A stretch of DNA of 64,000 bases from Adiantum capillus-veneris (GCA_014529385.2 CM043945.1:150241241-150305240), one strand, 5' to 3'; shown: positions 1 through 10,204, counted from the stretch's first letter. A program made the numbers and translations. Notes: generated from the sequence alone by a model not told the origin.

Positions 1-1
1 C

Positions 2-826
2 AGGGCTCCTAATAAGGATGCAAAGACTCAGCTAGGAGGAATACGACCTGAGCAACGAGCTAACAATGCTCTAATCAATGGGCTAGAAAAGTCCTCCAAG
101 AAACTACCACCCACGAGCAAACAGACAGTAACTTTCCACTACCAGCCAAAAAATCAAGGGAAAGTACAAGAAGTCAACCTTGCTGAGGATAGTAGCGATA
201 GTGATGAATCTTACGACATACCCTATCATCAACTCAGGCCATCACTATCACCAACCCCTTCAACAACAACCATGACAGGTCAAAAGAATAGGACAACAAG
301 TCAAAGCCAAAAAGCTCGACAAATCTGGATACCAAAAAGCCAGATTGGCCAAAAACAGATATGGATCAAGAAGACAAAGATCTCTAATGACAAATCACAA
401 GATCCAACACCAAAACAAAAGCAAGGAAAGCGTGCACGAACGGGTAAGAATATCACAAAGTCGCAAGCTTTCACAACTCAGGTTTGGGTTCCAAAGAAGT
501 TGATTCAAGCACAAAAAAGTCAGGAATTCATTTGGATTCCAAAACAACCACAGTATCAACTTTCAAAGCCTAAATCCCGTCACCAACCAAGCGTACAAGG
601 GCTGAAGCAAAGACCACTGTTGACTCACACAACAAAAAGGTGGATCCCAAAGAAGTCTCTTCAAACACAAATGAAGCACGGGCAAGTATGGGTTCCCAAA
701 CAAGAGCCAGCAACAAAAGAGCCAATAATCGCAAAGAAATGGGTCCCAAAGAATAACAACAAAACTGTTGTCAGTGCATCGCCGCTTGAATTCTTACAAT
801 TCTTCCTACGATTACAGTACAGTTAG
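2..826 (+). CDS. W-[VI]-P-K repeat protein, 3' part of a retroelement ORF (5' end outside window)
   Basis: The frame is open from base 2 to the stop at 824-826 (about 274 codons), so the ATG at 272 is only an internal methionine and the true start lies before the window. The first third is charged, with an acidic Asp/Ser patch (DSSDSDESYD) and a Pro/Ser/Thr linker. The rest is very Lys/Gln-rich and holds seven spaced copies of a short motif: IWIPK, IWIKK, VWVPK, IWIPK, RWIPK, VWVPK and KWVPK. The same motif recurs downstream of integrase in element B (44126-45079), and both regions are followed by a G-rich polypurine tract, so I infer the 3' accessory ORF of a B-like Gypsy element. I recognise no known domain in this part. 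Function is unknown; a basic nucleic-acid-binding or virion-associated protein is only a guess. Confidence 0.6.
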   Translation, partial: RAPNKDAKTQLGGIRPEQRANNALINGLEKSSKKLPPTSKQTVTFHYQPKNQGKVQEVNLAEDSSDSDESYDIPYHQLRPSLSPTPSTTTMTGQKNRTTSQSQKARQIWIPKSQIGQKQIWIKKTKISNDKSQDPTPKQKQGKRARTGKNITKSQAFTTQVWVPKKLIQAQKSQEFIWIPKQPQYQLSKPKSRHQPSVQGLKQRPLLTHTTKRWIPKKSLQTQMKHGQVWVPKQEPATKEPIIAKKWVPKNNNKTVVSASPLEFLQFFLRLQYS

Positions 827-2483
827 AAGAGAGCAAGTCACTTCAATCAAGCAACGATACAGGATCTCCAAGGACCATTACATTGCTTAGAATAGGAAGC
901 CTCGCCAACAAATGCCAATAAGCAAATTGCTTATACCCACATCTTGCACAACATAAATCTTTCCCATGCATTGACTGTGTATGCATAATAGGGCTACATT
1001 ACAAGGCCTGCATAGGAACAACTTTTAATTGCCCAAGCACAACACATACCCTTTGCGATACCCTGTCGTAAAGGATGACTCCAAATAGGAAGGGGGGAGG
1101 CATTCTGAATGCGGACCTAACATTATGACTATTAGAGGGCAATGTTTTGTGAGATGCATTGAATTTTTGCATTTTATTGTGATAATTTTTTGACGAAGTT
1201 TAGAGTATATGCCCTCATAGTAGTGTTACAGAGGAGTATGGGGACAAAATCCATATATGAGCCCCTAGGGACATGTGTATAGTGTACATAGCATTTAGAT
1301 TTCTATTTAAATGATTTTTCTTTTGTTGAGTTGTTTTAAGATTTCCCTTGTTTATTATTAAGAAAAAATTAAAAAAATCCATAATCCACATGAAGAAAAG
1401 ACCGACAAGAGGCCTGAGCACTACAAAGAGAAGAAGGTACAGGAAGACGATGAAACTTCACGAAGTATGTCTCAACAGCCACTACAACAGTCGAAGAACT
1501 TGTCACAAAGCACTGTCAACATGCAACCGACAAGTCATACAAGTCAGAGTCGAGTCGCTAAGCCACAAAATGAGTGGGGTGTTAGTCCCAAAGCTTCAAG
1601 TAATATTCTCTGTGGTCTAAGCGTCTTAGCTATTCTAGGTACTGCTCAAGCTGGAAGAGTTGAGCATATTTACGTTGTGTCGCTCATGCTGGTATAGGTG
1701 AGCAAAAGAGTCGAAGTCTAAGTAATTAAGTCTGGTGAAGTGAAGGAGAAGGTCCAAAAGACACTCACATACTGAGCACACTCAGATACGAGTGGAGAAA
1801 CTTCTACATCGAAAACCCTTCTTGGAAAGGTGGAAGCTATTGAGACATCTTTTGATGCCACATGTGCTACATTTATTCCTCGAACGCCCATCATCTCCTT
1901 CTTTCACATTGCATGCTTTTGTTGACAAATTTCTCATATGCATATAGAGTGTCCCATAATTGGCACTTGCATCAGGCACTCTTTCCGTGTTTCACCCAAG
2001 CACTCACCTTTCATGAACATGTACTTCAGGTTCAACTGCTCAACCCCAATAAGAGCATATACCAAAGGCATTTTTTTTCCCACCGGGTTTTTTTCCCTTT
2101 GGTCAATCCAGGTTTTAGACCCTAATCTAAAGACACCTATCACCATCCTCTTGTACATATTCCTTCTACATCAACAATAAGGAAATGCTACTCAACTCAA
2201 ATGACAAATGAATTGGAGCACCAATTTCAGATCATAGCATACTTCTCCTCAATGGCGAGTCGAAGAATGGCCTACAATGACAAAGCTGCAGACAACACTA
2301 ACAACATGATTGCACAAGAACAAAGAAGTCCGCAATGAAGAAGAGCAGACTTAAAAGTAATCAGAGGATCTCAAAAGATGAATGGTTATGATGATAGACG
2401 TCCGCTCTAATGGATCATAGTTCTTGTTGTGGTTCGACAAAGATACAAGCAGTGCAACAGATGAAGCCAAAACAACAGCAAAG
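827..2483. other. Unassigned interval with a polypurine-tract-like site; probable LTR remains
   Basis: No convincing gene is visible. A purine run at 1087-1100 (AGGAAGGGGGGAGG) resembles the PPTs at 2942, 15288 and 47431, so sequence after about 1104 may be the 3' LTR of the element carrying the ORF at 2-826. I cannot find the LTR's other end or its partner. The short open frames at 1215-2180 overlap on both strands, have no recognisable domain, and look like chance ORFs. Confidence 0.35.
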
Positions 2484-2514
2484 TGTTGACCGCTGGGTCA
2501 ACATCACAACATAA
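2484..2514 (+). repeat. Short direct copy of the LTR start placed before the helicase fragment
   Basis: TGTTGACC-GCTG-GGTCAACA followed by TCACAACATAA nearly repeats the first 31 bases of the LTR that begins at 2957 (TGTTGACC-GCTA-GGTCAACA, then ACACAACATAA). The two copies bracket the captured helicase fragment and the PPT. The first 20 bases are themselves an inverted repeat (8-bp arms, 4-nt loop). Confidence 0.7.
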
Positions 2515-2876
2515 ATCATACAAAGTTGTCATTGCCTCACAAGATCAGAAAGCCAATCACTCAATTCTACAGATTGTAGAAGTTGTTTCTGAGAATCACA
2601 AATACTCCGAATTGACAGATTTGCTGGAGCAAGTGATGGATGGAACTTCTTCCATGATGATAAGAGTCAAGTTAAACGACATTGGGTTCTTTTGAATTTA
2701 GATTTGGTAGTAGACCTATAAAGACAGAAACAGATGTTGCAGTTCGGAGCGTGGATGTGAAAGACATAAAGTTCGTCATCAATTATGATTTTCCTGAATC
2801 ATGTGAAGACTATGTACATCGGATTGGACAAACAAGACAAGCTAGTGCAAAGGATATAGTCTATACTTTCTTTACA
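2513..2876 (+). pseudogene. Captured fragment of a DBP2/DDX5-type DEAD-box RNA helicase (C-terminal RecA domain)
   Basis: Two frames together match the second RecA-like domain of plant DBP2/RH20-type helicases. The first part (2513-2655) reads KSYKVV, then KANHSILQIVEVVSEN, then LLEQVMDG. A frame change at about 2656 gives a degraded HGDKSQAERDWVL-like stretch ([13 protein letters not shown]). The last part (2700-2876) carries altered motif V ([14 protein letters not shown] for ATDVAARGLDVKD), [19 protein letters not shown] for motif VI HRIGRTGR, and YTFFT. About 29 residues normally between MDG and HGDKSQ are missing, including motif IV. No intron is visible. It lies between a copy of the LTR start and a PPT-LTR, so it looks like a transcript fragment carried by a retroelement. 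It is broken by frameshifts, and arginines of motif VI that contact ATP are lost, so it is not a working helicase. Confidence 0.88.
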
Positions 2877-2921
2877 ACAACAAAACGACAACAAAGACCA
2901 CATCGCCATCGACAATCAGGT

Positions 2922-2954
2922 CATGTCGGGGACGACATGAACGCGGAAGGGGGG
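2922..2954 (+). promoter_or_regulatory. Hairpin plus polypurine tract before the 3' LTR
   Basis: CATGTCG-GGGA-CGACATG (2922-2939) is a perfect 7-bp stem with a 4-nt loop. It is followed at once by the purine run CGGAAGGGGGG (2944-2954), two bases before the LTR's TG. A PPT primes plus-strand DNA synthesis. The hairpin has a counterpart with a different stem sequence before the PPT at 15288. Confidence 0.65.
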
Positions 2955-2956
2955 AA

Positions 2957-3500
2957 TGTTGACCGCTAGGTCAACAACACAACATAACTCAAGTTTCATA
3001 CCAAAGTCTTATCTTTTGCGAGTTATGAAATGCTACGGATTATGGCTATAAACGTCATTTGAAATGAGTAGTTATTCTAGTTTCAGAAGCCGGGGTGCAA
3101 TGGCACTTCCAGATTGTAAATACAAAGCCATTTGACACTTTCAACCCCATTTTTGGTTAAACCTAAGGTAGCCTTAGTATATAAGGTACCTAGGTCATTT
3201 TGTAAAGAAGACTTTTTAATCATAATCAAAGTTTTAGCGCTGCCGTCTACTGTGTGTGAGAGAGAAAGAGAGTGAGTGTGAGCTTCATCCTCCCGCTATT
3301 CCCGGCTCGCTCAACACATTGGAGATCCAACTGCACCATTGCGGTAGGCTCGAGGAGAGCTACGCGACAACGCCAAGCATTCCACGCGAGACGAAGCGCA
3401 CACGCCGACGCATCTACGAGCTATTTGTGGTCGTAAGTGTATCAAACGATGTCTGTTTTCTGCGTGCTAGTAGTCTGTAGAATCGTGGCGACATAAGCTA
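2957..3500 (+). mobile_element. LTR of the helicase-carrying Gypsy-type element (right end uncertain)
   Basis: It starts with TG directly after a PPT. The first 20 bases form an inverted repeat (TGTTGACC/GGTCAACA). A TATA-like box (TATATAAGG) is at 3178-3186, after a stretch resembling the LTR at 15302 (shared CTTCCAGATTGTA and a 'CCTAAGGTA' / 'GGCTAAGGTATA' context). A GA-rich 5' transcript region begins at about 3257. I could not find the CA end, so the right boundary is a guess. The open frame at 3256-3480 has no recognisable domain. Confidence 0.45.
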
Positions 3501-3917
3501 CGCATAGGTACTCATAAATTTCAGTTTCGAGCACTTTCAAAATTCGGCTTTGTCATCCTACGCGTTTTCCGCAGATGGGTTTAGAGTGAGGGTTTTGAGT
3601 GTAGAAGCTTAGGGACAGGTGTATCCTAGTGAGGGGATGGTGTTCCTCAAGTTTCGTATGAATCTGGCATGATTAGGTGAGTTACCTTCCGCATGTGTGT
3701 ATGTGGCTAGGTGGTGTAGTTGAGAGCAGTGAGGTTCTTGATTGTGGTTTAGTTGGCCTTCCAGAGTGTTGTATGTGTAGGATGGTCTCAGCCTGACAAG
3801 CTTAAGAGATTTCCTTTGTGTGCCTATCGTATCATCTGTGTCCTCGATTGAAATTATGTTGATCTAGGTAGTGTTTGCATGCACTTCATGGGTGTGTGAG
3901 ACTTCCCGTCCAACATA
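3501..3917. other. Unassigned sequence
   Basis: I see no coding potential or repeat family here beyond possible continuation of the leader that follows the LTR at 2957. Confidence 0.3.
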
Positions 3918-4118
3918 GGCCATCTCATTGATTGGCCTAAGAATCTGGAAGGGACCATAGTACCTTTTTGCTAGTTTAGCATAGTACTTTTGGTGGCCCA
4001 TAGGATTCTTGCCTGTCGTGTGCCTTAATCGAGCCTTGGGAAACTTTAACAAGACCCAATCGTTTTCTTTAAAGGGTTGGGCTCTTCTGTGCTTGTCAGC
4101 AGCAGCCTTTTGCCTTTT
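3918..4118 (-). pseudogene. Chromovirus integrase C-terminal fragment (about 200 bp)
   Basis: Minus-strand translation gives LKFPKARLRHTTGKNPMGH, then KYYAKLAKRYYGPFQIL, then INEMAY. It is collinear with the integrase C-terminal part of chromovirus C (plus coordinates about 29,550-29,750) and of A (about 55,990-56,150). Homology stops sharply at both ends (GTGTGTGAGACTTCCC on one side, TGCTCAGAATTTTG on the other), so it is a scrap left by deletion or nested insertion. It includes the tail region that precedes the chromodomain, but not the chromodomain itself. Confidence 0.8.
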
Positions 4119-4335
4119 GCTCAGAATTTTGATTTGGGCTCATTTCGGCCTCCGTTTCCACTACAGACTGTACTGCACAAGCTATTTCTTCATTTTGTGC
4201 AGAATTTCTGTCAGTGCCATTTTTTGCATAACAGGTGCCTTATAGTCTTCTACGGTTTGTGCTATATACCACAGGTTGTTCCCGCTCCATTTCTCCTATT
4301 TTCGGGCAGTTTTCACATTAGGTGAAGCATTTACC
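4119..4335 (+). other. 5' leader of Copia fragment E1
   Basis: This is T-rich sequence between the chromovirus scrap and the Copia gag start. It probably belongs to the Copia 5' untranslated region or LTR end. I could not identify a primer-binding site or LTR boundary, so the LTR of E1 seems lost. Confidence 0.35.
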
Positions 4336-5958
4336 ATGGCTGACAACAACAACACAGATGTGTTCAAGATGTTTGCTGCTGAGGACAGGTTGGATGGGGA
4401 CAACTACCCTATGTGGGCTTATATGATGCAACATGTTCTTGTGTCAAAAGGTGTCTAGAACATTGTGCAGGGCATTGATGTACGTCCTGGTTCTGAGGAT
4501 GTAGGCGATGTTGAGGATGTTGCAGGTCTTGCTGCAAGGATTGCAGCTGTTAGAGTTGTTTTGCCTACGGCAGAACAAGCTCGTTGGGATGTTAAGGATG
4601 CGCAGGCTCATGCATTGATTGCGTTGTTTGTGAAGCACACCATTGTTCCTCACATCCGTTCAGCAAAATCTGCAAAACAGGCTTGGGATATTCTAGCAGG
4701 TCTTTATGCAAGCCGCAATGAGGCTAAAATTGCTTTGCTGCGTAAAGAGCTGGAGTCGAAGATTATGCATGAGGAGGATGATATGGACACTTTCCTTGAT
4801 AGTGTTAAGGATATCAATGAGCAGCTTATTTCTGCAGGTGAAGTCATTTCAGACAGTTCCCTTGTGCAGACTGTTCTTGATGCCTTACCAGATTCCTACC
4901 AGACTTTTGCTAGTACTTGGAGACTGATGACCCAAGGAAATCCAGAAGTTGTCAAGTTTGATGCATTATGCACATTGCTGTTGCAAGACTCACTGTCCAG
5001 AAAAACTAGGACTAGACAGCGTGCAGTTGAACATGCTTTTATTGCTTCTCAAAGAAAGGGTGGTAACAGCAATGCAACCACTTCTTATGGTTCTGCTGCG
5101 AGTGGCAAAAATTATGTTCCTAATGCTTCTGCTGGCAGCAATTCGTCTGGAAATTCTGGTGATAAGGGCAAAAAGAAGATGCGTTGCCATTATTGTAAAG
5201 CCAATGATCACTTGATCAAGTCGTGTCCTAAGTTGAAGGCCAAAGAGGCTAAGAAGAAAGAGGGTGGTTCCACTGCAAATGCTGGTTCCACTACAAATGC
5301 AGCCATTGTTGAGTCTTCTGTGAAAGGAGACTGTGTTGCTGATGTTGATGCAGAATGGGCTTTTAGCGCAGAGTGCACTTACAATCCTGCTGTCAATGAT
5401 GCATGCTTGTCAGTCGTTGCTGTAGATTCACATGTGTGGTATTTCGATAGTGGTGCTACAAAGCACATTACCTCACATCGTGAATTGTTTACCTCTCTTG
5501 AGTCTGTCCCTCATGGGAATTCAGTCACTTGTGCCAACAACGCCTCTTATCCAGTTCAGGGAGTTGGAAAGATTGTGCTCACTGCTGCTAATGGCAGTTC
5601 CTTCACACTTGTTGATGCACTTTATGTACCTAGGATCAAGAAGAATCTCTTGTCTGTATCCGCACTTGCTAGACTTGGACTTGTAGTCAAATTTGTGGAT
5701 GACAGATGTACAGTTCATGATCTCAGTTTTGGTGATGAAATTGTTGCATCTAGGCTTTTGTGCCGTGGGCTGTATAAGCTCACTTTGTATGACAAGTGTG
5801 GACAAAATTTTGCAAATGCTGTTGCAGATTCAAGGGCTATTTCAGATGCAAAACTTTGGCATGCACGTTTTGGTCATCTGAATTTTGCCAGTTTGCTGCG
5901 TTTGCAGAAATCTGATATGGTTGCTTCTTTGCCACCTCTTGAAGCACCTGTCAAACAC
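4336..5958 (+). pseudogene. Ty1/Copia gag-protease fragment E1 (gag, zinc knuckle, protease, pre-integrase)
   Basis: The start is ATG at 4336 (MADNNNTDVFKMFAAEDRLDGDNYPMWAYMM, abbreviated here as MADNNN...NYPMWAYMM), a typical plant Copia Gag N-terminus. An in-frame TAG at 4456-4458 interrupts it after 40 codons. The UBN2-like Gag core follows, then a CCHC knuckle (CHYCKANDHLIKSC, about 5184-5225), the aspartic protease WYFDSGATKHIT (about 5440) with DSG intact, and the GAG-pre-integrase segment ending LWHARFGHLNFASL...EAPVKH. At 5958 Copia homology ends in mid-domain. Fragment E2 continues there with VCEFCILGK, whereas E1 changes to unrelated Gypsy gag in the same frame. Integrase, RT and RNase H are missing. 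This is a truncated, stop-bearing copy. Confidence 0.9.
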
Positions 5959-6800
5959 CTAGGAGACAACTGTGAGATCTTCAACGAAGAGGATGTCCCT
6001 AAGGATAACCAAAGCGAGAAGACATCATCCACAAAACCAACACGAGTGGGAACGGCTGCTGCGGCACCACTCTCGGCCATAGAAAATATGCTAAAAAGGA
6101 TGAATGACATGATGAACAATATGCAAAAAGCACCTATGAGAGGACCAGGACAAGGGATAACCCACAGGGACAACCAATTAGGCCACAAAAATGGTGTGCA
6201 ATCGAGGATAAATGGACCAACCATGAGACCCACGAGTGCTACTTCAGACCAAAGTATGATGGGAATGTTCAGTACGTGCCCATGAGGCCCCACAGACAAC
6301 CCATGTACAGATATCAGCCTAATATGGCTCAAGTCCAAAGACCACCAATGGGTATGTAGAGACCTCAACCTGTGTTGAGACAATAGCCTCCATATCCTTG
6401 ACATAATGCGGTGTCTGTAAAGTACATGCACTCAGAAGGAGTCATAGATGAACAAGCATTAGTGCCTTTTACACCCTATGTAGAGCCTAGTCCATCTACA
6501 GTAATGGTAGAGGGAGATTGGTATAGTCCACACCCACCACCAATGGAGGAAACCATGACTTATGCTCCACTAGAGCTCACACCAATGTATTATGTAGCTA
6601 ATCAAGGTGTCACACCTCCCATGGGAAGACCCATGATGAAGCCCAGAACAGGAAACTGTCATAACTATGGTGTTGATGACCATTGGAAGAACGAATGTTT
6701 AGAGCCTCTGACAAAAAGCTCAAACCAATTGAAGCCTATTGCATACAATGTTTCAAAAAGGGAGGACACTTTCCGGAAGATTGTCCTAAGAATCCTTTGA
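5959..6800 (+). pseudogene. Gypsy element F: N-terminal gag region, frameshifted
   Basis: Directly after the Copia junction the same frame runs to 6285 in Met/Pro/Gln-rich, low-complexity protein (LSAIENMLKRMNDMMNNMQ, then MRGPGQG). Stops and frame changes at 6285-6411 pass into a second frame (6411-6800). That one carries PPMEETMTYAPLEL and a degenerate knuckle CHNYGVDDHWKNEC, in which the second Cys is Tyr. It is the disordered, nucleic-acid-binding part of a Gag. It joins the frame at 6683 by another frameshift, so at least two indels break it. Confidence 0.65.
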
Positions 6801-8770
6801 ACAAGGGAAAAACTGTAGTCAACGTAGTCCAAGTGATGCCTAGTAGCTCATCAGAGAGCGAACCGATTGTTCCAATCAAGGTAATCACTAGAGCCCAGGC
6901 AAAGAAAAAGAAACACAATTCCTCTGATGATTCGGAGAACACTAAAGTTTCTTCTCAAAGAATCAAAAGGAGTATAAGCAAAAGATATGAGATGAGAAAA
7001 CAAAAACAACGGGTTGAAAACGAAGAGAAAGCAAAAATGTTGACCCAGAACAAGTTGAAAGAAACTGGTAGCGAATTCAAGGAAACAACTGTGAAATCTG
7101 GAGGATCCATTCTGGTTGATAAAATTTTTGAGCCTATCAATGCCACCTTGGAAGCCTACCAAGCAGGACTTAAAGCAGGCCAAAACATGGAAAACAAATG
7201 GAAAAACTATCCATCTCCAGACATGGAAGCAGCTAAGCTGGAAGCTTATCAAAATTTGGTAAGAATCGCGCAGGAAATGCTGGATAAACAGAAACCCAAG
7301 CTTGAAAGTATTGCAAAAACGGAAGAGATTGCGGTAGAAGAAACAAAAGCCAAATCCGAACCCCACCTTGAAACAAATGAACAAGAGCTTATAGTGTCGG
7401 ACAGCGAAGATGCATTAGACGGAATTCCACTCGTAGAGGAAGACTTACCAGGACACTTATGGGAAAAGGTAAGAGAGATTAATGATGGGAGCCTAACTTT
7501 AAAGTCAGCTCCTATAGAGGAAATCTGGTTGGATAACCTACCACCTGATATGAACATGGATTTACAATCCTTATACAGGGATTGCGGATCGGAGGCTTTA
7601 GGGATATCTAAACCAATGACATTAAAAACATTACCTTTTTACTTGGGAGATAACGAAGATGAATCTATCATTTTCAAGACCACTCAAGTAAAAAGAGCCA
7701 AACAAACCCTAGAAGTAGACAACATTCATTCAATCATGTCTACACCTATCCAATGCACTCTTACTCTGGGAGAACTGTTGAAACTCAGGCCATACTTATG
7801 GAATGATTTGCAGAAAACCCTGGAGAAGGTGGGTATAACGGGGTCAATCTCTAAGAATTTAGGAAACTCGAAAAATGAAACGGAAAACAAAGAGATTCGA
7901 TCAGTTCTTATGAACAAGGTCGGAGAATATTATGAAGGGGAAGAAGGAAACACTACCCTCCCAGTGAAATATAATGACATTGAAACCATGGCAATACTGG
8001 ATAGTGGAGCGGGCATAGCCATAGCCACTAAAGCAGTATGGGAATCCTGGGGACAGCCAGCCATTAGACAAACGCGAATGAAATTACAGCTGGCTGACGG
8101 ACACATTGAAAGACCACTAGGGCTACTAGAAAAAGTGATAGTCAACTCCTGTGGAATTGAATATCAACACACTTTTGCCGTAGTAGACTTTGAGAAAAAA
8201 ATCAACTTTGAAATCATATTGGGAAGACCTTCCATGCGACAGGTACAACTTATCCAAGATTGGGGAAACGACTATCTGTACTTGAAGCAGGTGGGATCTA
8301 TAACAAGAGTCAATCTAAAAGATCACACCTATAGAGACGTCTTGAAAACACCCATCCAAGAGTTTGATTCAGTCTCTTCGGCTGAAACTAAACTTCCATC
8401 GTGGCTAAACAAAGACACTTCTATTTGGATGTGCGGAGCTTCAAAAAATGGAAGCTTAAGATGAGAGGAATGTATCCTAGAAAGGGACTGTACAGACGAA
8501 GCCTACATACCTGAATCCTTTCCAAAACATTTATTCAAACCATTCGAGTGGACTCAAATCTTAGCGACAATGGATGTATGTGTGAACACGGCTATGCCTA
8601 CTCAATTTTGCAATGAGGATGGCTACGACATAATTCCCATCCAAATGATGTCAGTCCTTAACATTGAAAACAAGGATGAGGAAACAAAGGACTTGATGAA
8701 AGCTCAACAAGTCTTTTCTGACCTCTATTACGACGCAACTGATGAGTTAGATGAACACTCAGCTACCTGA
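6683..8770 (+). pseudogene. Gypsy element F: Gag C-terminus and retropepsin (gag-protease)
   Basis: One frame is open to a TGA at 8462-8464 and continues in the same frame to 8770. A zinc knuckle, CIQCFKKGGHFPEDC (about 6741-6785), has five rather than four residues between the second Cys and His. Next come a Ser-rich linker, the VITRAQAKKKK basic block and a long charged, partly helical region. The aspartic protease lies at about 7968-8290: AILDSGAGIAIATKAVW, LADGHIERPLG, and the C-terminal IILGRPSMRQ flap/dimer motif. B has the collinear features CNQCGIDHLIAQC, VLTRSMLQKKKK and ILDGGA, so F and B belong to one lineage. The part after 8464 (IPIQMMSVLNIENKDEE) is the protease-to-pol linker. 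The catalytic DSG is intact, but the frame is not. Confidence 0.8.
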
Positions 8771-9162
8771 GAAGATTCGGGATAAGAAAAAGAGCATACG
8801 AGAGCACAATTACTCTTAAAGGGAGGGGAGGAAAAGTTTTTTGACTTTCCAAACCAGAAATCAAGAAGATAAAAATGGTATAGAAGAAAGAGAGACGCTA
8901 TAATTGTGAAAGCACGACCTATGCCATCAGTCTCCAGTAAAACACAATTCCTGATGTAGATAGATGCCAATGATTGTGTCAAGGATAAAATAACTAGCAG
9001 ATATCCTTCAAACGGAAACTCAAAAATATCTCAGACATTGAGAAAAATAAGGAAGGGTACTCACGAAGAACATCAGGATAAAAAACCACTCATGACTAGA
9101 GTCGAGCGGAAAAGGAAATATCAAGAGTAGAGAAAAGATCTAAAGGAGAATACACCACTAAA

Positions 9163-9561
9163 ATGGAAACCACGGAAGAGGATGGTAAGGATGTAATGCA
9201 TGTTCCATCCCACTACAAAAAGTATACTCTCCAAGATCGGAAAATCATAATTGAACAACCTGTTAGGGAACTAAGGAAACAAGGCGAGTCTTATGAGGGA
9301 CCTGAAAACGCTAAAAGGGTAGACTTGGTTGAACCAGGAGAAGAGTCTCTATCGGCTTACATTCCAAATGACCTAACAGAAGAAGAAGAAACGCTTTTGT
9401 TAGATATCAAACCTATGCTAAAACCACCTAATTTTCACTTGAAGCCTTTGCAGAGAGAGCATTTCGACTTCTTTCGCGCGTCATTTCCGGAGCCCACAGT
9501 TGACCTTTTTCAGCGCCGTCTCACACGAGACATGAGGGGTAAGTTCCTTACTAATCAATGA
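9163..9561 (+). pseudogene. Gypsy element F: stump of pol
   Basis: This 132-codon frame includes ESLSAYIPNDLTEEEETLLL, which corresponds to the start of pol in B (KSVFIAQDLTETEECVLKE, just before the RT). Instead of the expected DIFAWTY and RT core, the frame passes into HFDFFRASFPEPTVDLFQRR and stops. RT, RNase H and integrase are absent from the rest of F, so pol has been deleted or replaced. Several stops separate this frame from the one ending at 8770. Confidence 0.55.
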
Positions 9562-10204
9562 TCCATTTTGTATGGCCAGTAGCTAGTCTAAAGCCCTAGA
9601 AAAAACCCTAGAAATCGAGCTGTGCACGAAGACCTACGACCTAAAACTAACCATAGCGGCCTTCCAACTTGACCAAATCGGATGGGATTTGAACCATAGC
9701 ATGTCCTAACATAATAGAACCATTCCATACCATCAGATGATCATTTGACTGGGGTCAAGGGAGTCCCCAATAGAGAATTAGGGTTTTTTTGGGAAAGGCC
9801 AGAATTCCGACCTGACTCCACAGATGGCTTGCTAATGAGGTTCATATACAATGTATATAATTGGTTTGGAAATATCCATCAAGTAAAGCCCTGAAAAAGC
9901 GGAAGACGGCTTGAAGGTTACAAAGCGTCAAATTCGACATACGAGGCCAAACTGACTTCAAATGAGCCAAAATTGGACAGGTAGCTTCACGACGAGGTTA
10001 CGGACAAGTCCAAAGCCTCAAAGTTGACCAACCAACCCAACAGATAGAGTAATCACAAAAAATGATGATTTCAGAGTCGGCAGAGCACAAAGTGATGCCG
10101 GCATGATCGACCAAACTTGACCAACTTCAATTTAGGACTTCTATTAGGTGTATGAAACATGTTTAGGTCAAAATTTGTGAGATTTGTAAAGTTTTTGTCA
10201 CTGT

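Noticed and set aside
1348-2180. Overlapping small ORFs on both strands after the first PPT
   Set aside because: No domain, no conserved motif, and the frames overlap each other; they look like chance ORFs in LTR or decayed sequence.
3256-3480. 74-codon ORF after the LTR TATA box
   Set aside because: It begins in GA-rich leader and has no recognisable domain; it is probably untranslated LTR sequence.
5874-6431. Minus-strand ORF of 185 codons opposite Copia and Gypsy gag
   Set aside because: It is the shadow of the real plus-strand gag frames; no domain is recognisable in the minus-strand translation.
6851-7384. Phe/Cys-rich minus-strand ORF opposite F gag
   Set aside because: Its composition is the mirror of a Lys/Glu-rich plus-strand frame; a shadow, not a membrane protein.
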